From Catenibacillus scindens (GTDB lineage Bacteria > Bacillota > Clostridia > Lachnospirales > Lachnospiraceae), in NCBI RefSeq assembly GCF_014202115.1, contig NZ_JACHFW010000006.1, positions 106,267-170,266 of the forward strand: a stretch of 64,000 nucleotides of DNA, in the 5' to 3' direction. A model generated the notes under the pieces. It saw only the letters and a list, made by a program, of their open reading frames with translations. It was not told where the DNA came from and did no database searches. A program made the position numbers and the translations under genes. Each line of letters starts with the position of its first letter. Position 1 is the first letter of the stretch. Shown piece after piece: positions 25,913-33,353 of the stretch.

Positions 25913-27505
25913 TTATCCCAAAATTTTCTTTAAATCTTCTTCCGGTGTGCTGATGGGCGAAATATTATAATTTTCCACAAGGTAATTCAGCACATTGGGC
26001 GATACAAAGGCCGGGAGGCTAGGACCGAGAAAAATATTTTTAATCCCCAGATGGAGAAGTGTCAGCAGGATACAGACTGCTTTCTGCTCATACCAGGACA
26101 AAACCATGGACAGAGGCAGATCATTGACGCCGCAGCCAAATGCGTCCGCCAGAGCCGCAGCCACCTTGATGGCGCTGTAAGCATCGTTGCACTGGCCCAT
26201 ATCCATGAGCCTTGGAAGGCCTCCAATAGTTCCCAGATCCAGATCGTTAAAACGGTATTTGCCGCAGGCCAGAGTCAGGATCACGGTATCTGACGGCGTC
26301 TGCTTTACAAATTCTGTATAGTAATTCCGTCCCGGACGGGCGCCGTCACATCCGCCCACAAGGAAGAAATGACGGATAGCGCCGGACTTCACGGCGTCGA
26401 TGACCTGATCCGCCACAGACAGAACAGTGCCGTGACTAAACCCGGTCGTCACCTGATGTCCTCCGTTAATTCCGGTAAATTCCATATCTTTATCATAGCC
26501 GCCCAGCTCCAGGGCTTTCTTGATCACCGGGGCAAAATCTTTATCCTCCCCGATGTGTACCATTCCCGGATAGGAAACAACCTCTGTTGTAAAAACCCGG
26601 TCTGCGTAACTGTCTTTTACTGGCATGAGACAGTTGGTAGTGAACAGTACCGGAGCCGGGATATTGGCAAATTCTTTCTGCTGATTCTGCCATGCGGTTC
26701 CAAAATTTCCTTTCAGATGAGGGTAATCTTTCAGCAACGGGTAGGCATGGGCCGGAAGCATTTCTCCATGGGTATAAACATTGATGCCCTTATCTTTTGT
26801 CTGTTCCAGCAAAAGTTTAAGATCATAAAGATCATGTCCGGTGACTACAATAAACGGCCCCTTCTCCACAGTCAGCGGCACCATTGTGGGCGCCGGAGTA
26901 CCGAAAGTTTCTGTATTGGCCTTATCCAGAAGTTCCATACATTTCAGGTTTACTTCGCCCACCTGCAATACTACCGGAAGAAGCTGCTCCATGGTCCAGT
27001 CCAGACCAAGGACAAACAAGGCACGGTAGAAAAAGGCATTGACGGTATCATCTGTGTAGCCAAGCACCATAGCGTGATAAGCATAAGCAGCCATTCCCCG
27101 GATGCCAAAAAGGATCAGAGATTTTAAAGAACGGATATCCTCATCGGCATTCCACAACTTACTCATATCATAATCTTCCGTCTGACCGCAGGGCGCCCCG
27201 CAGCCTGTACATCCGGGTGAAATTCTGTTTTTTTCCTCATGAACCCGGTCAATGAGCTGTAAGATCGTTTCATTATTAAAATTTACATTGGTGACTGTTG
27301 TAAACAGCCCCTCCAGAATAAGGTGGTCTGTCATTTCAGTCTTTTCGTTATTGGCACAGGCTCCGGCCAGACCGATGAGAGCGCCGGTAAGTTTATCCTG
27401 AAGGGCGGCTGTGTCCGCCTTTTTACCGCACACCCCGGCGTTTCCCATGCAGCCTTTACATCCTGCCGTCTGTTCACACTGAAAACAAAACATTTTCTGA
27501 TCCAT
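25913..27505 (-). CDS. hcp: Hybrid-cluster protein (hydroxylamine reductase)
   Basis: A 530-residue cytoplasmic metalloprotein of the Hcp family, which reduces NO or hydroxylamine in nitrosative stress. The N-terminal Cys set C7, C10, C19 and C26 (FCFQCEQTAGCKGC and further) would hold a [4Fe-4S] cluster with C-X2-C-X8-C-X6-C spacing. Hybrid-cluster ligands are recognisable in VTGHDLYDL, THGEML, TTNCLMP, LVGGCDGARPGRNYY, LTLACGKYRF, MGQCNDAYSA and WYEQK. ATG 27505 is chosen because AGGAGGACAAT precedes it; the frame extends 45 bases further without a site. It follows the ferredoxin-like gene across a 142-bp repeat element, and a Crp/Fnr regulator is divergent. Confidence 0.95.
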   Translation of the reverse strand: MDQKMFCFQCEQTAGCKGCMGNAGVCGKKADTAALQDKLTGALIGLAGACANNEKTEMTDHLILEGLFTTVTNVNFNNETILQLIDRVHEEKNRISPGCTGCGAPCGQTEDYDMSKLWNADEDIRSLKSLILFGIRGMAAYAYHAMVLGYTDDTVNAFFYRALFVLGLDWTMEQLLPVVLQVGEVNLKCMELLDKANTETFGTPAPTMVPLTVEKGPFIVVTGHDLYDLKLLLEQTKDKGINVYTHGEMLPAHAYPLLKDYPHLKGNFGTAWQNQQKEFANIPAPVLFTTNCLMPVKDSYADRVFTTEVVSYPGMVHIGEDKDFAPVIKKALELGGYDKDMEFTGINGGHQVTTGFSHGTVLSVADQVIDAVKSGAIRHFFLVGGCDGARPGRNYYTEFVKQTPSDTVILTLACGKYRFNDLDLGTIGGLPRLMDMGQCNDAYSAIKVAAALADAFGCGVNDLPLSMVLSWYEQKAVCILLTLLHLGIKNIFLGPSLPAFVSPNVLNYLVENYNISPISTPEEDLKKILG

Positions 27506-27563
27506 ATTGTCCTCCTGATAAATTTGTAGTTTTGCAGCAGTTTCCCGCATTCTTTAATCTATA

Positions 27564-27705
27564 GGAAACGTCATAATAATTTTTATTATGACGTTTCCCG
27601 CGCCGATTTTTGCTGCGCGAAGCGCAGATCTTTCCTTACAAAAATCGTGCGCATCCCCCGGAGAGTTTATAGTAGACGACAAATATATTTGTCGTTTACT
27701 ATAAA
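27564..27705. repeat. 142-bp double-hairpin element, copy A
   Basis: One end is a hairpin of GGAAACGTCATAATAA and its complement (16 bp, three-base loop). The other end is a 40-bp palindrome with one mismatch, built on TTTATAGTA.ACGACAAATA. The 67-base middle can also pair within itself (GCGCAGC.AAAATCGGCGC). A second copy of the same length, about 95% identical and inverted, is at 60203-60344. This copy supplies the stop codon of the ferredoxin-like gene and lies between it and hcp. Confidence 0.85.
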
Positions 27706-28502
27706 ATTCTTCCATCAATGGAAATGGTCACAATCTGCCATGGAATAAACTTTCCGCTGTCCATAAGCGCCTTTTTCACCGCATTTTCCAGACCGCCGCA
27801 GCAGGGCACTTCCATGCGGACAATGGTAACGCTTTCAATGTTATTTTCACGGATAATTTCCGTCAGCTTTTCACTGTAATCCACGCTGTCCAGCTTCGGA
27901 CATCCTACTAAGGTAATCTTTCCACGGATAAAATCATTGTGGAAATTGCCGTAGGCAAATGCAGTACAGTCGGCGGCAACAAGAAGTTTAGCATGGTCAA
28001 AATAGGGAGCTTTCACCGGCGCCAGCTTGATCTGTACCGGCCACTGTGAGAGCTGGGATTCCATTGCAAAAGATCTCATGGCGTCCTCTTCTGTTCCAGA
28101 GCCGCTGTTACTTTGTCTGTGATCCGCTGCCTTCCGGTTCATCTGACGCATAGCCGAACCCGGACATCCATGAACTGCTTTCGCACCGGTCTGCGCCGGC
28201 CTTTCCTGGGCCGCCTGTGCATGAGGCAGATTTTGCCCGCCGGCCTGGGCCGCCTCTTTTGCCCGCTGTTCCATATGGGCTTTTACCGCTGCTTCATCGT
28301 AGGCTGCAGCCTCCCGCTCTATAAAGGAAATTGCCCCTGTGGGACATGAGGGAAGACAGTCTCCAAGTCCGTCACAATAATCATCTCTCAGCAGATGTGC
28401 CTTTCCGTTGACCATACCAATAGCGCCTTCATGGCAGGCATTGGCACACAGGCCGCAGCCGTTGCATTTTTCTTCATCAATCTGGATAACTCTGCGAATC
28501 AT
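27699..28502 (-). CDS. 4Fe-4S ferredoxin-type protein next to hcp
   Basis: A 267-residue protein. The N-terminus has a standard cluster motif (CNGCGLCANACHEGAI) and a second, altered one (CDGLGDCLPSCPTGAI, with wider spacing). An Ala/Gln-rich linker follows, then a C-terminal region containing FIRGKITLVGCPKLD and VRMEVPCCGGLENAV, whose cysteines could bind another cofactor. Genes of this type commonly sit beside hcp in Clostridia and are presumed to pass electrons to it. ATG 28502 follows AAGGAGGAATAAATAT. Its last codons run into the repeat element: the TAG stop lies inside the 40-bp palindrome, so the native C-terminus may have been altered. Confidence 0.88.
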   Translation of the reverse strand: MIRRVIQIDEEKCNGCGLCANACHEGAIGMVNGKAHLLRDDYCDGLGDCLPSCPTGAISFIEREAAAYDEAAVKAHMEQRAKEAAQAGGQNLPHAQAAQERPAQTGAKAVHGCPGSAMRQMNRKAADHRQSNSGSGTEEDAMRSFAMESQLSQWPVQIKLAPVKAPYFDHAKLLVAADCTAFAYGNFHNDFIRGKITLVGCPKLDSVDYSEKLTEIIRENNIESVTIVRMEVPCCGGLENAVKKALMDSGKFIPWQIVTISIDGRIL

Positions 28503-28645
28503 ATATTTATTCCTCCTTCTGGCCCCTGGCCTTATGGCAATCCATTTCAGGACTTTCCCTGTTTTGGAATGTGATTTCTTGTCTATGTGCCTATCATACG
28601 TGATTGCCGAAGAAAAATCTGTTGCAAAAACCACATTTTTAAAAT

Positions 28646-28674
28646 TTTTCCTGACAGCTCAGACAGCAGGAAAA
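28646..28674. promoter_or_regulatory. Inverted repeat, candidate Crp/Fnr-type operator
   Basis: The arms TTTTCCTG and CAGGAAAA are separated by 13 bases, in the region between the hcp operon and the divergent regulator gene and just upstream of the regulator's -35. No good sigma-A promoter was seen for the hcp direction, so an activator site here is plausible. Confidence 0.45.
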
Positions 28675-28680
28675 CGGGCA

Positions 28681-28709
28681 TTGACTTTCCCCGTCCCGCC
28701 TATTATACT
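28681..28709 (+). promoter_or_regulatory. Promoter of the Crp/Fnr regulator gene
   Basis: TTGACT and TATACT are 17 bases apart, about 35 bases before the start codon. Confidence 0.75.
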
Positions 28710-28742
28710 AACCGCAAAAGAATCATTAATAAGGAGGAGCTT

Positions 28743-29426
28743 ATGAAAATCGAAGATTTATGCCAGTCGCCTCTTTTTTACCATATTGAGCCAAAGGATA
28801 TTGAAGGACTGTTAAATTGCCTTGGGGCATATACGAGGGAATATAAGAAAGGAGAGATTATTTATTCTGCCTTGGATACTATCAGTGCCATGGGCCTTGT
28901 TCTGTCCGGGCAAGTCCGCATTGAGCAGACCGACGTGTGGGGCAGCCAGAACATTTTCGGATATATATGTGAAGGGCAGGTCTTTGGAGAAACCTATGCA
29001 TGCGCTCCGGAGGAAAAACTTATGGTCGATGCCATCGCCGCAAAAGACAGCTCGATCCTTTTTTTAAATGTTCAGAAGGTTCTCACTACCTGTTCATCAG
29101 CCTGTGTTTTTCACAGCCGGCTAATTGCCAATCTTCTGACGGTCATGGCCAGGAAAAATCTCAGTCTCTCCAGAAAAATCAATGATATTTCCCGCCGGTC
29201 GATACGGGGACGTCTCCTGTCATATCTCTCTTTCCAGGCCATCCAAAATGGAAGCAATACTTTCACAATACCGTTTAACCGGCAGGAGCTTGCAGATTAT
29301 CTCTGTGTTGATCGAAGCGCCCTCTCAAAAGAACTTGGAAAAATGGAACAGGAGAGCCTGATCACTTTCCACAAAAATCAATTTTCCCTTCACAGCGCCG
29401 CCAGAGAATTACTATTCACGAAGTGA
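28743..29426 (+). CDS. Crp/Fnr family transcriptional regulator
   Basis: A 227-residue regulator. An N-terminal cyclic-nucleotide-binding-type beta barrel (about 20-140, GLVLSGQVRIEQTD and GQVFGETYACAP) leads to a C-terminal winged helix (about 155-225, FNRQELADYLCVDRSALSKE). There is no Cys-rich N-terminus as in FNR itself. AAGGAGGAGCTT precedes ATG 28743. Divergence from the hcp module suggests it controls the response to NO or redox stress, in the way HcpR-like regulators do in other anaerobes. The effector is unknown. Its stop codon overlaps the start of a structured element. Confidence 0.9.
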   Translation: MKIEDLCQSPLFYHIEPKDIEGLLNCLGAYTREYKKGEIIYSALDTISAMGLVLSGQVRIEQTDVWGSQNIFGYICEGQVFGETYACAPEEKLMVDAIAAKDSSILFLNVQKVLTTCSSACVFHSRLIANLLTVMARKNLSLSRKINDISRRSIRGRLLSYLSFQAIQNGSNTFTIPFNRQELADYLCVDRSALSKELGKMEQESLITFHKNQFSLHSAARELLFTK

Positions 29427-29541
29427 ACAGTAACCTGCACTTAAACCATGCAAAGTTCGCTGCTCGAATGGTTTAAGCGCACCCCTGAATCACTTTCTTA
29501 CGCCGGAAACAGCAAGTGTTTCCGGCTACCCGTGAATAGTA
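29410..29541. other. Cloverleaf-like structured element
   Basis: The outer arms TACTATTCACG (29410-29420) and CGTGAATAGTA (29531-29541) are exact complements. They enclose two hairpins: TGCACTTAAACCAT with a 13/14 match (29436-29481), and GCCGGAAACA with its perfect complement around GCAAG (29502-29526). The whole can fold as a three-way junction. The first arm overlaps the end of the Crp/Fnr gene. It could be a compound terminator, a structured RNA or a mobile repeat. Confidence 0.6.
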
Positions 29542-29572
29542 GCGCCAGGGATTCCTGGTAAATCAATACAGC

Positions 29573-29631
29573 AAATCTTTTGTTGCATTTATATTACGTA
29601 TGTAGTAAAATAAATGCAGGATAAAAGATTT
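29573..29631 (+). promoter_or_regulatory. Promoter inside a long palindrome upstream of the BlaI-type repressor
   Basis: TTGCAT (29583) and TAAAAT (29606) are 17 bases apart and are embedded in the inverted repeat TGCATTTATATTAC / GTAAAATAAATGCA, whose seven-base centre is GTATGTA. Outer arms AAATCTTTT/AAAAGATTT extend the symmetry. BlaI/MecI-type repressors bind dyads with TACA/TGTA cores, so autoregulation at this site is likely. Confidence 0.65.
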
Positions 29632-29697
29632 TCCATGAGTATTATCTTCCTGGAAAATCGACACACAAACTACCAGCCAAAGAAAGGAGGCTTTTTT

Positions 29698-30072
29698 ATG
29701 GAGAAGCTCAGCGAATCTGAAGAAATCGTTATGCGCTGTCTCTGGGACAGCGATTCCCCGGCAGGGCTTGGGGAAATTATAGAAATGTGCCGCAATAAAT
29801 ATGGACATGACTGGAAGCCTCAGACCGTATCCACGTTCATTTCCCGTCTCATTAAAAAAGGCTTTGCCGGACATATTGGTTCGACCCGCAGCCATCGCTA
29901 CTATCCTCTGATCGACCGGGACGCTTATCTTAACGACCAAATGAGTTCTATCATTGATTTCTGGGGAAAGCCATCCATCCGGGCTCTTGCAAGCGCTTTT
30001 GGCCGATCAAAAGCGCTAAACCGGGAAGATCTCCAGGAATTAAGGCAAATGCTTGATCAGCTTGACGAATAA
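29698..30072 (+). CDS. BlaI/MecI/CopY family repressor
   Basis: A 124-residue winged-helix protein: LSESEEIVMRCLWDSDSPAG starts the domain, the recognition region is WKPQTVSTFISRLIKKGF, and a C-terminal dimerisation helix ends LRQMLDQLDE. The length and pattern are those of Penicillinase_R proteins. No BlaR/MecR sensor protease or beta-lactamase gene is next to it. Instead a pair of duplicated membrane proteins follows, which may be its targets. AAAGGAGG lies seven bases before the ATG. Its promoter sits in a long palindrome, as expected for an autorepressor. Confidence 0.9.
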   Translation: MEKLSESEEIVMRCLWDSDSPAGLGEIIEMCRNKYGHDWKPQTVSTFISRLIKKGFAGHIGSTRSHRYYPLIDRDAYLNDQMSSIIDFWGKPSIRALASAFGRSKALNREDLQELRQMLDQLDE

Positions 30073-30108
30073 GGGGTTTTAAACATTTAACTGGGGAGGG
30101 GGTTTTTT

Positions 30109-30702
30109 ATGTTTGAAATTGAATTTTCCACTGGCCGGTGTATTGAAGACCGAAAAGATATTTTATACAGTAAACACAACAACCTGTTATCCAGCCGGAA
30201 ATTCCGTTTAATCTGTCTCACTGTTTTTTGCCTATGTGTTGTTGGCGGACTGTTTTTTGCCGTGTGCTGGGCTTCCATAGACCGTGGATTTATTGTTCTG
30301 TCACTGCCCTATTATGAACTTGCACCGGAATCAGAACAGACCTCCGCTTATATGGTTTTAATGACTTTCTGCGCTGCGGCAGCCGCTATTGCCCTGCTCC
30401 TTTTTGTCAACAGTATGTATCCCCTGCGAATACATCTCCCCGGCACAAGGCTTGACTATGACGGCCATTATCCTGCCGAGACTTTCCATCTTTCTTTCGG
30501 CACCGGCTATTTCACAGTCACAAGAAACAGTGAACGCACAGACTTCAAATATACGGACATCCACCGGGTATTTAAGGATCGCCGGGGACTTCTCCTGGCC
30601 GATATTGACCTGTACATTCCACTGGAAATTTTAACGCAATCAGAAAGGAAGCTCCTGATCCAGCGTTTCAGACGGCCAAAACAAAAACACAAGGTACTCT
30701 AA
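30109..30702 (+). CDS. Membrane protein with YcxB-like domain, copy 1
   Basis: A 197-residue protein beginning MFEIEFSTGRCIEDRKDILY, with two transmembrane helices (about 36-58 and 85-106) and a C-terminal cytoplasmic domain (ETFHLSFGTGYFTVTRNSER ... DIHRVFKDRRGLLLADIDLY) that resembles a YcxB-like/PH-like fold. GGGGAGGGGG precedes the ATG. A paralogue follows immediately, and the shared C-terminal halves are almost identical in DNA while the membrane halves have diverged. It is probably cotranscribed with the BlaI-type gene. Confidence 0.78.
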   Translation: MFEIEFSTGRCIEDRKDILYSKHNNLLSSRKFRLICLTVFCLCVVGGLFFAVCWASIDRGFIVLSLPYYELAPESEQTSAYMVLMTFCAAAAAIALLLFVNSMYPLRIHLPGTRLDYDGHYPAETFHLSFGTGYFTVTRNSERTDFKYTDIHRVFKDRRGLLLADIDLYIPLEILTQSERKLLIQRFRRPKQKHKVL

Positions 30703-30718
30703 AGAGGGGGTATTACAT

Positions 30719-31291
30719 ATGTTTGAAATTGAATTTTCCACCGGAAGGCAGCTTGAGGAAAGAAAAACGGCGCTTTATAAAAAGAAAAGCAGCGTCTTAT
30801 CATCCCGGTCTTTTCAGATCATCAGTCTGTCTGCGGTCTGCGCTTTTTTTATGATCGCCCTGTTCCTGGGCATTGATATCAGCCGTCTCCAAACGCCGCT
30901 CCCACTCCATGAAAAAATCCTTATGCACCTTCGGCTGATGCTGTTTTTTGGGGGACTGTGCTTCATTGTTTTCCTTCTTCTGGTCAACTTTATACGGCCC
31001 CTGCAGATTCATTTTCCGGGGACAAAGCTTGACTATGACGGTCATTATCCTGCCGAGACTTTCCATCTCTCTTTTGGCACCGGCCATTTTACAGTCACGA
31101 GAAACAGTGAACGCACAGACTTCAAATATACGGACATCCACCGGGTATTTAAGGATCGCCGGGGACTTCTCCTGGCCGATATTGACCTGTACATTCCACT
31201 GGAAATTTTAACGCAATCAGAAAGGAAGCTCCTGATCCGTCGTTTCACTCGGCCGCGGCGAAAACAGTATCGCCGTGGATCAGGAACATAA
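30719..31291 (+). CDS. Membrane protein with YcxB-like domain, copy 2
   Basis: A 190-residue paralogue of the gene before it, with the same first nine residues, two transmembrane helices (about 36-56 and 78-98) and the same C-terminal domain. From AGAAACAGTGAACG to GCTCCTGATCC, about 140 bases are identical between the two copies, far more than the N-terminal parts. It ends with a basic tail (TRPRRKQYRRGSGT). AGAGGGGG precedes the ATG. The function is unknown. Retention in tandem under a BlaI-type repressor hints at an envelope-stress role. Confidence 0.78.
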   Translation: MFEIEFSTGRQLEERKTALYKKKSSVLSSRSFQIISLSAVCAFFMIALFLGIDISRLQTPLPLHEKILMHLRLMLFFGGLCFIVFLLLVNFIRPLQIHFPGTKLDYDGHYPAETFHLSFGTGHFTVTRNSERTDFKYTDIHRVFKDRRGLLLADIDLYIPLEILTQSERKLLIRRFTRPRRKQYRRGSGT

Positions 31292-31301
31292 ACAATACAA
31301 A

Positions 31302-31757
31302 ATGGAACAGCAAATCATTATTGCCTGTGCTATCATTATCATCATTCTGACCGCAGCCGCTCTTATCCTCTGGTATAAAAAACGCAATTACTATCCTTAC
31401 GCCGCAAAGCACATTTTAACCCGGCGGGAATACCGTTTTTACCAGCTTCTCAGGCAGGAAGCGGAGGCCCACGGCTGTATGGTCTGTCCCAAAGTGGGCG
31501 TCAAAGATCTCCTGGCGGTCACTGATACGAAAAATTATATGAAATATTTCCACAAAATCGCCCAGAAGCATGTGGATTTTGTCATCTGCGACCATGATCT
31601 CCATGTTCTTTTCGCAGTGGAACTGGACGATTCCAGCCATGAGACAAAGGACGCCCGCTGCCGGGACCACTTTAAAGACAAGGCTTTTGCCGCCGCGAAA
31701 ATCCCCTTAAAACGGATACGGGACATTGACGAGAGGGAAGTGCGGCGGCTGTTTTAG
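31302..31757 (+). CDS. DUF2726 protein with N-terminal membrane anchor
   Basis: A 151-residue protein. One transmembrane helix (IIIACAIIIIILTAAALILW) is followed by the DUF2726 domain: LTRREYRFYQLLRQ, VDFVICDHDLHVLFAVELDD and KAFAAAKIPLKRI. DUF2726 is related to restriction-endonuclease-like folds; D in DFVI, E in VELDD and the following region could be the active site. The start is uncertain: ATG 31302 lies 10 bases after the previous stop, and a GTG at 31275 overlaps that gene and has no ribosome site. A terminator follows. Confidence 0.8.
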   Translation: MEQQIIIACAIIIIILTAAALILWYKKRNYYPYAAKHILTRREYRFYQLLRQEAEAHGCMVCPKVGVKDLLAVTDTKNYMKYFHKIAQKHVDFVICDHDLHVLFAVELDDSSHETKDARCRDHFKDKAFAAAKIPLKRIRDIDEREVRRLF

Positions 31758-31770
31758 GCAAGTAAACAAC

Positions 31771-31808
31771 GCCCTGCCGCCAAAAAGGAGGACTTTTGAC
31801 GGCAGGGC
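31771..31808. terminator. Bidirectional terminator
   Basis: The stem GCCCTGCCG/CGGCAGGGC lies between convergent genes, with A-rich sequence inside the loop and ATTTATATTTATATTTTTT on the plus side. Confidence 0.8.
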
Positions 31809-31826
31809 ATTTATATTTATATTTTT

Positions 31827-33353
31827 TCAGATCTCAACTCTGGCCGGTCTGGCGGGAATCCCGGCGCTGTTATACAGATTCACGCAATAATAGGGCGTAC
31901 AGGCCATTTCCACCAGAAAAGCCGCGCCTGGGACAATCTCCGGCCCACAAATACGCAGAATATTTTCTTCCACAGTGACAGAATAGTTTTCAACCGGTGT
32001 CCCATCTCTGAAAATTTCCAGGCCACCGACCCGGTCTCCCCGAAGATCCAGCTCATCTCCGGCATTTTTAAATTCCAGAATTAGTGCATTATCGGCCAGC
32101 CATCCTCTGATGAGCGTCGGCGCCTCACAGAGAAGGCTGTCCATACCATACACTTTATTCAGGGCGATGAGGGCCAGTCTTTCCCCCACCGGCTTTTTGT
32201 TTTTCGGATGAATATCATACACAGAGCCGGCATCTGTAATGACCGCCATACCTGTGTTTTTCACGGAATCTGCAGTAAGCTGCTGGGCTTCCCGGATTGA
32301 AGGATAATCACTGCCGCCAAAAAGACCGACGCCTTTAAACGGTGCCAACTGGACAAACAGGAACGGGAGTTCTTCTTCCCAGAGATGCCGCCAGCAGCGG
32401 ATGAGCGCCGGAAAGACATCTTTGTACACTTCTTTGTGAAGCACATCGCTTTCTCCCTGATACCAAAGCACTCCGGTCACTGCCGCAGGCGCCACTGCAC
32501 ATACCATGGAATAGTAAAGTCCGCCGGGCCTTTTACAGGATTTCGGCCCCATAGCCGGTTCCGCCTGATCTCCCATAGCCAAAAAGTTTTCATACATTGT
32601 CTTCAGTTCTTCATACCCGGTCTCATGTTCCAGAGACGCCTCATCATGAATCCAGTTATTCCGGATCAGTGTGACGTCCTTTTGGATATTCTTTTCATAG
32701 GCGTCTATATCCATACCGGCAGTCTGCCGCTGATAATCCTCCAGCCACACTTTCCCCGGATGATCTTTAAGATATTTCGGATCCATCCAGCAGGACGCCG
32801 TGGTGCCGCCCCAGTTACATCCGATAATGCCTATGGGGATTTGAAGGGCTTTACTGAGTTCTTTTGCAAAAAAATAAGCCGCCGCAGAAAAATAGCCCAG
32901 ATTTTTGGAATCACAGACCCGCCATACCCCATCATTATTATACTCATATAAATCCAACTGACCTTCATAGCAGACTTCCGGGTAATCAAAAAAACGGATT
33001 CCGGATTCCCGGATCTGTTCCAGTTCTTCTTTATAATTTTTTTCATAAAACATAGGAAATTCCATATTGGACTGTCCGGCCGCAATCCACACATCACCGA
33101 CAAGGACGTCTTCAAAAATTTCTTCAAAATCCTCACCGGACACTTTCAATGTCTCGCCCCAGGACATAGCTAAAGGGTTCAGGCGGATCATCCATTTTCC
33201 CGAAGCATCGGCATAGCCACTCTTTTCCTGCCCCTGTACCGATACTTTGATCCGGTCTCCCGGTCTGGATTTTCCCCAGACCGGCACCGGCTTACCCCTT
33301 TGGAGAACCATATGCTCTCCAAAAAGAATTGATGTTTTCTGATTTTTATTCAT
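31827..33353 (-). CDS. Sialate O-acetylesterase-type (SASA) carbohydrate esterase
   Basis: A 508-residue SGNH-fold esterase without a signal peptide, so probably cytoplasmic. The nucleophile Ser95 lies in VWIAAGQSNMEFPM. GVLWYQGESDV carries the central block, and the Asp/His pair is in SVYDIHPKNKKPVGERLA. An N-terminal beta domain (MVLQRGKPVPVWGKSRPGD) is typical of the family. Such enzymes remove acetyl groups from sialic acid or from plant glycans such as acetyl-xylan. The neighbouring GH genes favour the latter. Its ATG overlaps the stop of the sugar-binding lipoprotein gene by 8 bases (ATGAATAA), so the two are coupled. Confidence 0.88.
   Translation of the reverse strand: MNKNQKTSILFGEHMVLQRGKPVPVWGKSRPGDRIKVSVQGQEKSGYADASGKWMIRLNPLAMSWGETLKVSGEDFEEIFEDVLVGDVWIAAGQSNMEFPMFYEKNYKEELEQIRESGIRFFDYPEVCYEGQLDLYEYNNDGVWRVCDSKNLGYFSAAAYFFAKELSKALQIPIGIIGCNWGGTTASCWMDPKYLKDHPGKVWLEDYQRQTAGMDIDAYEKNIQKDVTLIRNNWIHDEASLEHETGYEELKTMYENFLAMGDQAEPAMGPKSCKRPGGLYYSMVCAVAPAAVTGVLWYQGESDVLHKEVYKDVFPALIRCWRHLWEEELPFLFVQLAPFKGVGLFGGSDYPSIREAQQLTADSVKNTGMAVITDAGSVYDIHPKNKKPVGERLALIALNKVYGMDSLLCEAPTLIRGWLADNALILEFKNAGDELDLRGDRVGGLEIFRDGTPVENYSVTVEENILRICGPEIVPGAAFLVEMACTPYYCVNLYNSAGIPARPARVEI

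Noticed and set aside
26369..27127. A 252-codon frame on the plus strand opposite hcp
   Set aside because: hcp is unmistakable on the other strand; this frame has no supporting signals.
29410..29541. A tRNA or tmRNA, suggested by the cloverleaf pairing
   Set aside because: No T-loop or anticodon-like sequence, wrong arm sizes and no CCA context.
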